Origin: Halorubrum xinjiangense
Lineage (GTDB): Archaea; Halobacteriota; Halobacteria; Halobacteriales; Haloferacaceae
Direction of reading: 5' to 3'
NCBI RefSeq assembly: GCF_900102375.1
Contig: NZ_FNBO01000011.1
Location: 52,870-116,869 of the forward strand
Length of the DNA: 64,000 bases
The notes under the pieces were generated by a model. That model had not been told where the DNA came from and did no database searches. It saw nothing but the letters and a program-made list of their open reading frames with translations. Shown piece by piece: positions 34,575 to 43,330 of this stretch. The translations under genes and the position numbers were made by a program. How positions within the stretch are numbered: position 1 is the first letter of the stretch; each line of letters opens with the position of its first letter.

Positions 34575-37481
34575 CTATAATGATTCAATCACTGACTCGA
34601 GTGATTTAGTGGACGGCTTAGTGAGCCGAAATTCATGATTGCCGGACAACGGTCGAGAAATAGTATCCATCGAGTGTTTCGGATGATTCACCTCAAGACC
34701 GATGTTTGTGACAATCGGGGGAGTTTCATCGTCTGTATATCGTTGTGTCCACTCTGTACCTGACTGTGTCATAGATTTCCACTTTGAGAATGTGATTGTC
34801 TCCGTGTACACGTAATGTCGTCCATCTTCATACACGAACAGATCTTCTGGTAAGTGCGTGTATGTACCGTCTGTGACCTCTGTTGTGAATTCGTCGGTCG
34901 TCAATATAATGGGACGGGCCTTAACACCAAACCCGGAGCAAGGTCGCATTGTTGTTACTTCTTCGGCAGTCTCATGATACGTGAGTGCATCACGAGCTGT
35001 TGTTTCCTCATCGACAATTAACACGATGTCGACTTGCCCGTGCGTATCAGGCGCAACCGATTGATATCCGATATCTCGACTTACCAGAAAGATTGTGTGT
35101 ACATCGAGCTGAGCCGGGCTCGAGAGTCCGAGTTCCCCCGCAAGTGACCGAATTAGTTCGCGCGCATACTTCGTCTGACGCAACCCACAGATAATCCGAT
35201 CTAAATCGTCCTGTGTTACAGATGTCTCTTCACCCTTTTGCTGAGACCTGAGGTGCTCCCGGAGTTTTGGGTATGCGTCACAGTACTTTTTATTGAGCTC
35301 AATTCCAATCCCATTTCGATCCATGAGTTCAGCCTGTGCGATAGTGACGCCCGACCCAGCAAACGGATCCAACACTACATCATTTGGATCTGTTGAGAGT
35401 GTTAGAATTCGCTCAACGAGTGCAGGTGGGAATGCAGCCGGATGGTCAAACACGTCTACGTCACCGGTGAAAGAACCGCGTGTTGGTGGTTCAAACTCCC
35501 AGATATTTTCGGGGAGCTTGCCACGTGGATGATACCGCTCAGGAAAGTCCGCCCACCATTGTTTGAATTCATCTGGGTGTGATTCGCGGATCCTATCCAT
35601 CTTCAAATCAAAATCAGGGTTTTTGCTGAAACAAAGAATATATTCAAACACATTTCGAAGCCGTCCTTTCTTCGTGTACGGGAGCGCTTTGTTTTTGTTC
35701 CAAACGACGATATCTTGAAGGATCCACGATTCGCTATTCTGTATAGGATGATCACAGTGTGGACAATTCATTTTGCGCCCCTCTACCATATCTACACCTC
35801 GTAAGAGGGTACTCTCACAACTTGGACATTCTATGCCGTGATCGAGATTTTGGCAGACTCTGGCGATATCAAACGGGAGCTGAACAATTTCTCGATTCCG
35901 TCTAAATGTATTAACAACGATCCACAGCGATCCGTCCTGTTTCGTCAGTTCATATACATCTCCGAATACCTCCCGGAGTTCATTAAGATATTCCACATAC
36001 GAGCCGTGTTGTCCCACTTCGTCGCCGTCATCCGAGCCATACTCTTTCAAATCGTAGTACGGTGGTGACGTAACGGTCGTATCTAGGAGTTGCTCGTCAC
36101 TCTCTGTCGTATTTTCTTCGTAGGTACGGAGCTCGGAGATGGCACTCCGTGCATCTGCATTATGGAGCCCGAATACGTCCGAATCGCTATCAATCGTTGT
36201 GGACTGATTACGGGCTTCTGTCGTCTCATCTTCCTCTTGCGTATTATTTTCCCCCGATGCCCCACCAGTCGAAATCCGTTTCCCGTACTCACGCCCTTCA
36301 GGAAGGAATTCCTCCCTAGACAGTTCAGCTTGAATCTCTCTCCATAATTCGCTGTTCGTATCTATCCGAGTTTTCTTATTATCTGTTGGCACCTCTTTGG
36401 TGTCGCCTATCGGTATGATTTGGAGGGTTCCTCCAAAGTAATTATACTGATTATTTCGTGTGAGATCAAACACGTCCTCAAATACAGAGGTCATTAAGAC
36501 CCGACCGTTCGCATATATGTCGACGCCCTGCCTGTTTTGACTCGGACGGTATCGGTACCGGAATTTCCCGCTTTGCGTGAGTAATCCCGGATACTCCTCT
36601 TCAGCACGGTCCGTCATCGCATCAATGTCTAGCGATCCTGATTCGTACTCTATCCTGTATTGTTCACCTCTCGGTGTTGTTACCTCGAATTTATGGCTCT
36701 TTTTTTCGGTCTCATCAGAATATCTCGGCCAGATTGGAACCGTATCGAAGCAATCTCGCTCATTTGTTTCGAGATCGTGATAGCTCACCACGATTCGGTT
36801 ATCTTCACGCGCGGACAATAACCGGCGGAATAGTGTGCCTAGTCGCTCACGGATATATTGGATTTTCTTGCCGAGTGACTCCGCTGAGGGCCACACATCA
36901 CTATCGAACTGCGATCTAGCACAGGTAGCATGTACACGTGTCCCGTGATCTGCTTGATTTAACTCAGAAATTTTGTCAGGGACTCCGATTTCCCAATCGT
37001 TGTCACTCCCACTAGAAATGGGAAGATCTCCCGTAATAGGCCCATCTACACGCAAGCAGTCGCTTGTATCCGTCTGTGTTATGAGTGTGAATTGATTTGT
37101 ATCATTCTGAAGTTCGCGCTGTTTGAGAGACTCCTCAAACCATGCGAGGCTGGCTTTGAGACCCCATCCGACATTATTCAGAATACCTTCCGAAATCTCC
37201 TTATTTCCGGTCCGAAACACGTGATTTTGGAGTTGCTCACGAGTGATCCCCGGTCCATTGTCGGATATATAGGTGGTGACTGTATCTTCGCCCCGCACAA
37301 AAGTTAGAGAGATGGTCACTTGTTCATGTGGGTCCTCAAAATATGATTCATCAGCTACAGATGCAGCAACTGAGTTATCAATTAGTTCTTGTAACGCGTC
37401 TAAATATGTCTCATGTTGCTTCGCCATTCCTGAAGCAAGCATTTCTAGTTCAACAGCTGATTCACATGTCTCACTACCCAT
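34575..37481 (-). CDS. GHKL ATPase-DNA methyltransferase fusion
   Basis: The 968-residue protein joins two enzymes. Residues 1 to about 400 are a GHKL ATPase: N-box DALQELIDNSVAA (about 28), G1 ISDNGPGI (about 72), G2-like NVGWGLKAS (about 102), then a transducer-like domain. Residues about 430-790 are a beta-class methyltransferase: TSPPYYDLKEYG, a zinc-ribbon insert CPSCES...CPHCD, and VLDPFAGSGVTIAQ. The last 170 residues match the C-terminus of the neighbouring methyltransferase. The ATG at 37481 was preferred to a GTG four codons upstream. I know of no standard R-M system with this fusion. Confidence 0.85.
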   Translation of the reverse strand: MGSETCESAVELEMLASGMAKQHETYLDALQELIDNSVAASVADESYFEDPHEQVTISLTFVRGEDTVTTYISDNGPGITREQLQNHVFRTGNKEISEGILNNVGWGLKASLAWFEESLKQRELQNDTNQFTLITQTDTSDCLRVDGPITGDLPISSGSDNDWEIGVPDKISELNQADHGTRVHATCARSQFDSDVWPSAESLGKKIQYIRERLGTLFRRLLSAREDNRIVVSYHDLETNERDCFDTVPIWPRYSDETEKKSHKFEVTTPRGEQYRIEYESGSLDIDAMTDRAEEEYPGLLTQSGKFRYRYRPSQNRQGVDIYANGRVLMTSVFEDVFDLTRNNQYNYFGGTLQIIPIGDTKEVPTDNKKTRIDTNSELWREIQAELSREEFLPEGREYGKRISTGGASGENNTQEEDETTEARNQSTTIDSDSDVFGLHNADARSAISELRTYEENTTESDEQLLDTTVTSPPYYDLKEYGSDDGDEVGQHGSYVEYLNELREVFGDVYELTKQDGSLWIVVNTFRRNREIVQLPFDIARVCQNLDHGIECPSCESTLLRGVDMVEGRKMNCPHCDHPIQNSESWILQDIVVWNKNKALPYTKKGRLRNVFEYILCFSKNPDFDLKMDRIRESHPDEFKQWWADFPERYHPRGKLPENIWEFEPPTRGSFTGDVDVFDHPAAFPPALVERILTLSTDPNDVVLDPFAGSGVTIAQAELMDRNGIGIELNKKYCDAYPKLREHLRSQQKGEETSVTQDDLDRIICGLRQTKYARELIRSLAGELGLSSPAQLDVHTIFLVSRDIGYQSVAPDTHGQVDIVLIVDEETTARDALTYHETAEEVTTMRPCSGFGVKARPIILTTDEFTTEVTDGTYTHLPEDLFVYEDGRHYVYTETITFSKWKSMTQSGTEWTQRYTDDETPPIVTNIGLEVNHPKHSMDTISRPLSGNHEFRLTKPSTKSLESVIESL

Positions 37482-37561
37482 GTATCGAAACACACCTACT
37501 GAGATGAATGTTAGATACCATTCTACGTTCTTGTCGACACCTGTGACTGAGAGATCTTTAA

Positions 37562-37644
37562 TCTATGTGATTACGATTTATTTCTGAGTGAAACCAATCT
37601 GATAGAGAAACGGTGGTATGGTTCGTTTGATATAATCACATAGA
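37562..37644. promoter_or_regulatory. 12-bp perfect inverted repeat upstream of the methyltransferase cluster
   Basis: TCTATGTGATTA at 37562-37573 and TAATCACATAGA at 37633-37644 are exact inverted copies separated by 59 bases. They sit about 80-160 bases upstream of the GHKL-methyltransferase start in an AT-rich gap of 234 bases that holds no gene. This could be an operator or a bidirectional transcription signal between the convergent-oriented regions. Confidence 0.45.
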
Positions 37645-37715
37645 AATTCTCCCAAGAACCATTTTTGTGCTGATGTTCTGTTAGCTACTTTGTTTCGCAA
37701 TATCATATAGACTGT

Positions 37716-38966
37716 TCAAGATAGTGTATCAACAGCCTGCTCCAACCGCCATTCGTTGCTCAACACCTCTCCTTTGTCGTCGGTCCCACCAGTGGTGAGA
37801 ATCCCGAGGTGGTAGAGCTGATACTTGAATTGGAAGTGGATACCGGACTTGTACACTGTCGGGTCTGTGAGCACGGGCTGGTGAATATCACCGTCAGCGG
37901 TGAGAACGTCGTCCCGTCGGTTCTGGGTGAAGAATACCTCGACGGCCAGCGGCTGGTTGATGTGTGTGGCTTCGAGCGCGACGTCGGCGAGCGACACATC
38001 ACGGACGCCACTGTCGTGGAGGCGTTCAAGCGCGGTGACGATGAGCCTCGTGGGCTCATATTGAATGGCGACGGAGCGTGCGAGCTGTGCCCATCTCGGA
38101 GCGAGTTCGGTGAATCGCGTTCGGCTACCAGTCCACGTATCAAACTCTGTGAGCGCAGCCGTGACACTCCCATGCTGATCGCGGGCGAAGCGAACGACTT
38201 CTGCGCCGAGATGTGTGAGCGAATCGCCGGTGGGCTGATCGTCGACAAGACTCAACAGGATCGCGCCGCGCCGGCCACCCGAAATAGCGTTGATGACGTT
38301 GTCGGCGTAGACGGCGTCAGTGTCTCCATCAGCAGCAAGCGCAAGCGCATACCCCAGGTAATTCTTCGGATGATTCACCGGGAAGCTGCCGTCGGTGAGC
38401 CGATGCGTCGTGGCTTGGAGTCGCACCGCGTCGATCGTGGTTGAGAACTCACCGGCACCAGTGACGCGAGCGGGCTCGACGACGCGTGCCGTGTCGGTGG
38501 TGTCGACAGCAATAAGACCGACGTTGAGGTTCCGGGCTTGTGCGCGCGCCGCGTCGGTAACACTGGGAGCCGGCGCAGCGACGTACCCCAAGTTGACCTC
38601 TGGGAGGTGTGCGTGGGCCTGGGTGATGCCGCGAGCGACGTCCGCACCGCTCGGGTCAGTGCTGTGGCCTTTCGCCTCGATCACCGTGACTGGTGTCGTG
38701 GCTGCGTCACCGTTTAGCACATCGGTAGCGGGCATGCCGACGCCGAGTAAGTCGGGCTCGCCGGCAGCGAGCCGGATCGTGTTGTACGGCGCGAGCCGGT
38801 CACGGAGCGCATCAGGAATGGTCCATCCACCCCATGTGGATTGTGTGAACTGCGTTTCCGTGACCGCGTACTGATCGGGGGTCGTGTCGATATCAGGATA
38901 CAGTGTGTCCTTCGCGGCAGCAAGCACCGTTGGCTCGGCGAGCGTGACTGCCATTGTCCTGTCCAT
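37716..38966 (-). CDS. Haloarchaeal PD-(D/E)XK nuclease-like protein
   Basis: The 416-residue protein has an N-terminal nuclease-like core (about 50-140): GEPDLLGVGMPATDV, then PVTVIEAKGHSTD and a Gln-containing helix ARGITQAHAHLPEV, the D...E-x-K...Q pattern. The rest is helical and contains HLGAEVVRFARD and FQFKYQLYHLGIL, which suggest winged-helix folds. GC-rich codon use differs from the AT-richer methyltransferase genes beside it. The start at 38966 (MDRTMAVTLAEP) was preferred; 38954 is also possible. Confidence 0.6.
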   Translation of the reverse strand: MDRTMAVTLAEPTVLAAAKDTLYPDIDTTPDQYAVTETQFTQSTWGGWTIPDALRDRLAPYNTIRLAAGEPDLLGVGMPATDVLNGDAATTPVTVIEAKGHSTDPSGADVARGITQAHAHLPEVNLGYVAAPAPSVTDAARAQARNLNVGLIAVDTTDTARVVEPARVTGAGEFSTTIDAVRLQATTHRLTDGSFPVNHPKNYLGYALALAADGDTDAVYADNVINAISGGRRGAILLSLVDDQPTGDSLTHLGAEVVRFARDQHGSVTAALTEFDTWTGSRTRFTELAPRWAQLARSVAIQYEPTRLIVTALERLHDSGVRDVSLADVALEATHINQPLAVEVFFTQNRRDDVLTADGDIHQPVLTDPTVYKSGIHFQFKYQLYHLGILTTGGTDDKGEVLSNEWRLEQAVDTLS

Positions 38967-39196
38967 TGATGGATAGCTGATATAGTTGGGGGGATCGGGA
39001 TACCAACAGCACACAATGTGCTTATACGCACTCCATCGTGTCTCTACCAACCGGTTTGACCGATTGATGTTACTGGTGAATCGGACCTGAGAACTGTTCT
39101 ATTAGAGCGTCATAACAAAACCAATTCTATCTGGCTTGGAGTAACAATATAGTCAATGAACATTCATTAATGTGTCCACCAGAACAGAATTATATC

Positions 39197-39799
39197 ATGC
39201 GTCGGCCTGACTCGGTGCCTTCCGGATACACACAGCCCGTAAAGATTAGTCAACCAAATTGGTTGTTAAACTTAATAAGTCTCGTTTTCCTTGTCGGAGC
39301 AACAGTCGTTGTGGTGTTGGTTTCTTCAGGGATCATCTCACGGGTGGCAGCTGATCCATTGATAATTCTCGGATATAGCACCCGTCAGAGTGGGTACCTC
39401 GTTGTTTTGCTATTGGCAGTCTCTTTGGCAACCTTCGAGATACATGAGCAGTTACATCGGTTGTTTGCGAAAGGACTGGGTTTAGAACCGATCTACTACC
39501 GACTGAAGGGGCATGTTGTGGTGCGGGAGACGTGGATATCCCGTCGAGAGCTCAATCTGATGACTGCTGCACCGATTTTTATGATTCAGTTACCTGCGCT
39601 ACTGATTCTCATTATCGCTTCTGGCACGTTAGGGGATATTGCTGAGCTTGCGTTCATAATGAATGCAGGATTTATTGCGAAAGATGCCACTGACATCATC
39701 TTCCATTTCCGATTACCAGAAGAGACGCAATTTTGGATGTCTGACCTTGGAGAGGAGACTGTTGGGTACTTTTCAGCAATGTACCAAAATTCAGACTGA
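39197..39799 (+). CDS. DUF3267-like membrane zincin
   Basis: The 200-residue protein has about four predicted transmembrane helices and an HExxH motif (FEIHEQLHRLFAKGLG, about residues 87-102) at the end of the second helix. A downstream FIAKDATDIIFHF could supply a further ligand. This matches the pattern of DUF3267 putative zinc metalloproteases. Substrate unknown. The ATG at 39197 places the first helix at a normal distance. It is followed by about 190 bases with an IS-end remnant. Confidence 0.65.
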   Translation: MRRPDSVPSGYTQPVKISQPNWLLNLISLVFLVGATVVVVLVSSGIISRVAADPLIILGYSTRQSGYLVVLLLAVSLATFEIHEQLHRLFAKGLGLEPIYYRLKGHVVVRETWISRRELNLMTAAPIFMIQLPALLILIIASGTLGDIAELAFIMNAGFIAKDATDIIFHFRLPEETQFWMSDLGEETVGYFSAMYQNSD

Positions 39800-39974
39800 C
39801 CGATATTGAGGGCTTTATATAATCCGTCACAAGGAATTTTTCCGTTGAGGTGATTATAACAGAGCTGTTGGGGTAACCCTGAGACGTTATCTGGGCTGTC
39901 GGGCGCAAAAATGTCGTTATCTGTAGGAATGCTATATTGATCGGAGCTGAGTCAGAGTTCGTCATGTTATGAGA

Positions 39975-39989
39975 ATTTCAGCAAAGCCG
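39975..39989 (+). repeat. Decayed IS5-type right terminus
   Basis: AATTTCAGCAAAGCC resembles the right terminus ATTTCAACAAAGCC of the elements at 9729 and 64000. It is only the last 15 bases, with no recognisable subterminal block. It may mark the edge of an old insertion just upstream of the queD promoter. Confidence 0.4.
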
Positions 39990-40003
39990 GTGAAACTCAA
40001 TAC

Positions 40004-40012
40004 TTATATTTG
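40004..40012 (+). promoter_or_regulatory. TATA-like box of the que operon
   Basis: CTTATATTT lies about 25 bases upstream of the queD ATG at 40032. This spacing is that of a haloarchaeal promoter driving a leaderless transcript. Confidence 0.6.
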
Positions 40013-40031
40013 CTCATAATATTCTTTGAGT

Positions 40032-40493
40032 ATGTCTCAGAGCATACCTCAAGATGACTCTATAGCAGTGGATTTGGCAGAAGCAGGCCAACGAACCCTC
40101 CACATCGGAGCAGACAACCCCATCCGAATCAGCTCGGGCCATCGAATTCTTCATCACAACGGGAAGTGCTCGCGGCCACACGGTCACAACTACGAGATCA
40201 CCGTCGAAGTGACCGGGGAACTCACCGAGGAAGGGTGGGTCGTCGACAAAGGCGACGTCACGGACGTCATCGACGCCTGGGACCACCGGTTCCTCGTTGA
40301 GGAAGGCGACCCGCTCGTTGACGCGTTCGAGCAGGCCGGCGACGGCGACGCCCTCGTCGTCCTCGATCACCCACCAACGGCAGAGGTGATGAGCGTCCTC
40401 CTCGAACAACGGATGCTTGAGGCGTTCCCAGACACCGTCTCGGACGTGTCGGTGTCGGTGAGCGAAACCGGCGAGCTCTGTGCGACTTACTGA
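40032..40493 (+). CDS. queD: 6-carboxytetrahydropterin synthase-type protein QueD
   Basis: The 153-residue protein has the zinc ligands of the PTPS/QueD family: SSGHRI (about residue 36) and HGHNYEITVEV (about 51). WDHRFLVEEGDPL and PTAEVMSVLL follow. QueD makes 6-carboxy-5,6,7,8-tetrahydropterin, the first dedicated precursor of preQ0 and so of archaeosine in tRNA. The stop overlaps the queE start (TGATG). The protein is acidic and of normal length. Confidence 0.92.
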   Translation: MSQSIPQDDSIAVDLAEAGQRTLHIGADNPIRISSGHRILHHNGKCSRPHGHNYEITVEVTGELTEEGWVVDKGDVTDVIDAWDHRFLVEEGDPLVDAFEQAGDGDALVVLDHPPTAEVMSVLLEQRMLEAFPDTVSDVSVSVSETGELCATY

Positions 40494-41269
40494 TGCCGGT
40501 CGCAAGTGACGTCGAGGAGCCCACAGCAGACGCTGACGCGGCTGATGAGGGCCTCCCGATCAACGAGGTGTTCTACTCGTTGCAGGGCGAGGGAACGCTT
40601 GCTGGCGTCCCCTCTGTCTTTGTGCGGACCTCTGGGTGTAACCTGCGGTGTTGGTTCTGTGATTCGTACCATACGTCGTGGGAGCCGACCGGAGCGTGGC
40701 GCGACGTCGACTCGATCTTGGAGGAAGTCCGCTCCCACGAGCAGGCGAACCACGTCGTACTCACGGGCGGCGAGCCACTCATCCACGAGGAGTCCGTCGA
40801 ACTCCTCGAACGGCTCGACGAAGAGGGGTATCACACAACAATCGAGACGAACGGGACGATCTACCGGGATGCGCCGATCGATCTGGCGAGTATCAGCCCA
40901 AAGCTGGCGAGCAGCACGCCGACACCGGAACGTGACCCGAAGGGGGAGGGCGAGTGGGAGGAGAAACACGAACAGAATCGGATCGACATGGATGCGCTCT
41001 CCCAGATGGTCGATGCGTACGAGACACAACTCAAGTTCGTCGTGACCGACGAATCGGATCTTCCGGAGATCACGGACCTAGTTGACCGAGTGCGAGAAGC
41101 GACGGCGACGACCGTCGCCGATGATGACGTGTTGTTGATGCCGGAGGGCATGACTCGGGAGCAACTCGACGGGACGCGAAGCGAGGTCGCCGAGTTAGCG
41201 ATGGAGTACGGCTACCGGTACACGCCGCGACTGCACGTGGACCTGTGGAACGACGCCCCGGGAACATGA
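40493..41269 (+). CDS. queE: 7-carboxy-7-deazaguanine synthase QueE
   Basis: The 258-residue radical-SAM enzyme has the cluster motif CNLRCWFCDS (about residues 49-58), the start element FYSLQGEGTLAGVPSVFVR and VVLTGGEPL. It converts the QueD product to 7-carboxy-7-deazaguanine. It overlaps queD by one base and is followed by queC after 94 bases. The first 20 residues are acidic and variable. Confidence 0.94.
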   Translation: MPVASDVEEPTADADAADEGLPINEVFYSLQGEGTLAGVPSVFVRTSGCNLRCWFCDSYHTSWEPTGAWRDVDSILEEVRSHEQANHVVLTGGEPLIHEESVELLERLDEEGYHTTIETNGTIYRDAPIDLASISPKLASSTPTPERDPKGEGEWEEKHEQNRIDMDALSQMVDAYETQLKFVVTDESDLPEITDLVDRVREATATTVADDDVLLMPEGMTREQLDGTRSEVAELAMEYGYRYTPRLHVDLWNDAPGT

Positions 41270-41363
41270 GCGTCGCCCAGAGACAGCCTGGTCGAGATCG
41301 TGTGGTGGCGGGAGTGCGGTGTGGTGAACAGAGCGATAATCGATTCGACACAACTGAGCAGAT

Positions 41364-42053
41364 ATGAGCAACAAAAGCGCGGTCATTCTGGTGTCCGGCG
41401 GGATGGATAGTGCGACGGCTGTCTACGAGGCGATCGAGCAGGGGTACGAGCCGTACTTCCTCCACACGTCGTACGGGCAGCGCACGGAAGACAAAGAGTA
41501 CGAGTGTGCACAGGCGCTTGCTGAGGAGGTCGATGCGGCTGATTTCTTCCATATCGAGACGGGGCACCTCTCGCAGATCGGGGCATCGAGTCTGACGGAC
41601 GAAGAGATGGATGTGGCTGACGCGGATATGGAAAGCGACGAAATTCCGACATCGTACGTCCCCTTCCGGAACGCGAACCTGTTGTCGATGGCGACGTCGT
41701 ACGCGGAGGCGACTGATTCCGAGGCGCTGTTCATTGGGGCGCACTCCGAGGATTTCTCCGGGTATCCCGACTGCCGCCCCGCCTTTTTCGACGCCTTTCA
41801 GAACGTGATCGATGTCGGCACGAAACCAGAGACGGAGATTGAGTTGAAAGCGCCGTTCGTCGAGTGGTCGAAGACGGAGATTGCGGAGCGGGGATTGGAG
41901 CTCGGGGTGCCGTACGAGATGACGTGGTCGTGTTACCGAGACGAGGAACCGGCGTGTGGAACGTGTGATGCCTGTGCGTTCCGGCTTGAGGCGTTCCGGA
42001 ACGCTGGGTCACGCGATCCCATCGAGTATGCTGAGCGGCCGGAGTTTTCGTGA
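41364..42053 (+). CDS. queC: 7-cyano-7-deazaguanine (preQ0) synthase QueC
   Basis: The 229-residue ATP-dependent enzyme has the PP-loop VSGGMDSATA (residues 10-19), ALFIGAHSEDFSGYPDCRP, and the zinc site CYRDEEPACGTCDAC near the C-terminus. It makes preQ0, which archaea insert in tRNA as the archaeosine precursor. Its last 105 bases (41949-42053) recur at 57336-57440 with about 10 mismatches. Confidence 0.95.
   Translation: MSNKSAVILVSGGMDSATAVYEAIEQGYEPYFLHTSYGQRTEDKEYECAQALAEEVDAADFFHIETGHLSQIGASSLTDEEMDVADADMESDEIPTSYVPFRNANLLSMATSYAEATDSEALFIGAHSEDFSGYPDCRPAFFDAFQNVIDVGTKPETEIELKAPFVEWSKTEIAERGLELGVPYEMTWSCYRDEEPACGTCDACAFRLEAFRNAGSRDPIEYAERPEFS
41949..42053 (+). repeat. queC 3' end, left copy of a 105-bp direct repeat
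   Basis: This segment and 57336-57440 are about 90% identical. Most differences are silent, so both copies encode nearly the same peptide ending. The similarity starts and stops abruptly, and the segments frame a 15-kb stretch. Confidence 0.85.
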
Positions 42054-42285
42054 TGCGCTTCTACTGAGTAGTCACCCGCAGTGCCGTAATTCACGTTGTG
42101 TGGTGCCTGCGTACTTCGGAAGTACAGAGATGGAATATAGTGCCGGACACTGTAGAAGGTCTGTGAATGTTCCTCAATACGACACTAATCAGAGTCAAGT
42201 TATGCCGTGGCACGATTTTGTTTTTGATAATCTGTACATCACTATTATCAATATATTATTTGAAAAACAAGTCGGTGTATTCAAA

Positions 42286-43206
42286 ATGAAAGCAGCATGT
42301 GCTTGCTTGGCATGTAGTGGAGGCGGTGAGCGTATGGCTGAGTTCTTTGACCGGGGTTGGATTGTCGGTCACTACGATAACAAAGCAAGCTACGATAGTG
42401 AGGACTACAAGCAGCGTGGCGCAAATCAGCTTGAGTTGATGCGTGACTGTGCAGAATCTTCTGAGCCACAGCTGTGCTCCCTCCGAGTGGCAAAGAAAAT
42501 CAACATTCCTAATAAGAAGACATCGGAAGGACATCCGATTACATCTGAACACCGAAAAATTGCGGTTGTAGAACCCGGAACGACTCCATTATATGGGTTC
42601 CACGCCGACGAAGGCGGCTATAGGACATTCCCTGTTGGGCAGGAATCGGAAGCGCAAGATGCGTTCGATCAATCAGCAGCAGATTATCTGTACAAGATCG
42701 TTCCAATGAGTGGTGAGCCTCAAGTGATCTCGGGCTCCGAATACCGACTTAACGAGTACGAGACACCAAACACGTTCTCGCCTTGGAATACCTTTGCTCC
42801 TCAGCTTGAGGCACTATACAATGGAGACGATCTGCCTGAGTTGAGTCCTACATCATACACTAGTGACCAGACAGAATTACTGTGCGAGGAGTATATTCGA
42901 GAAGTCATCCCGGAATTTTTCCCGCTAATTCAGACTGGTGGGAGTACAGGGACAAACCAAGGTGTCGATATACTGGGAGAAGCATCGGGCAAGACCATAA
43001 TTGGAGAAGTTAAAAACAAGAGTCAAATCGAAGATGCTGTCCTTACGACGCTTCGGAACTATACCGCAGATGAAGTCGATGCATATTATTTCGTCAGAGG
43101 GGGTGGCTCTGCTGATGGTGTAAATGTCATATCGATTGAGACAGTTCTAGAGGAACTTTCGAACAAATACAACGGCCAAATGCTTGAGCGAATGACAACG
43201 TACTGA
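42286..43206 (+). CDS. Restriction-endonuclease-like protein (Mrr-type core)
   Basis: The 306-residue protein ends with a PD-(D/E)XK core of Mrr type: NQGVDILGEASGKTIIGEVKNKSQIEDAVLTTLRNY (D...E-x-K). The N-terminal 180 residues are of unknown fold (FFDRGWIVGHYDNKASY at the start; VVEPGTTPLYGFH in the middle). The ATG at 42286 follows AT-rich sequence with a promoter-like look; 42334 is a second option. The open frame continues upstream into queC, but that part is antisense-like and not coding. Likely a DNA-cutting defence or mobile-element protein. Confidence 0.65.
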   Translation: MKAACACLACSGGGERMAEFFDRGWIVGHYDNKASYDSEDYKQRGANQLELMRDCAESSEPQLCSLRVAKKINIPNKKTSEGHPITSEHRKIAVVEPGTTPLYGFHADEGGYRTFPVGQESEAQDAFDQSAADYLYKIVPMSGEPQVISGSEYRLNEYETPNTFSPWNTFAPQLEALYNGDDLPELSPTSYTSDQTELLCEEYIREVIPEFFPLIQTGGSTGTNQGVDILGEASGKTIIGEVKNKSQIEDAVLTTLRNYTADEVDAYYFVRGGGSADGVNVISIETVLEELSNKYNGQMLERMTTY

Positions 43207-43330
43207 GTTCGATTCAACGGTACCTCCTCGGGTATCCCTGCCGCTGGTGGATTCAATAACGCGGGCATCAATTCTCAAAACTCAGATACCTCAGCCGGAA
43301 AGTTCACACCGTATATTTTAGCAGAGCTAC

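Noticed and set aside
40032..42053. queDEC near defence genes as part of a 7-deazaguanine DNA modification system
   Set aside because: No dpdA-type transglycosylase or other Dpd gene is present, and queDEC is a normal archaeal set for archaeosine in tRNA.
41956..42285. Upstream extension of the nuclease-like gene into queC
   Set aside because: It overlaps the queC 3' end in another frame and the sequence is basic and Ser/Cys-rich, unlike the acidic protein that follows.
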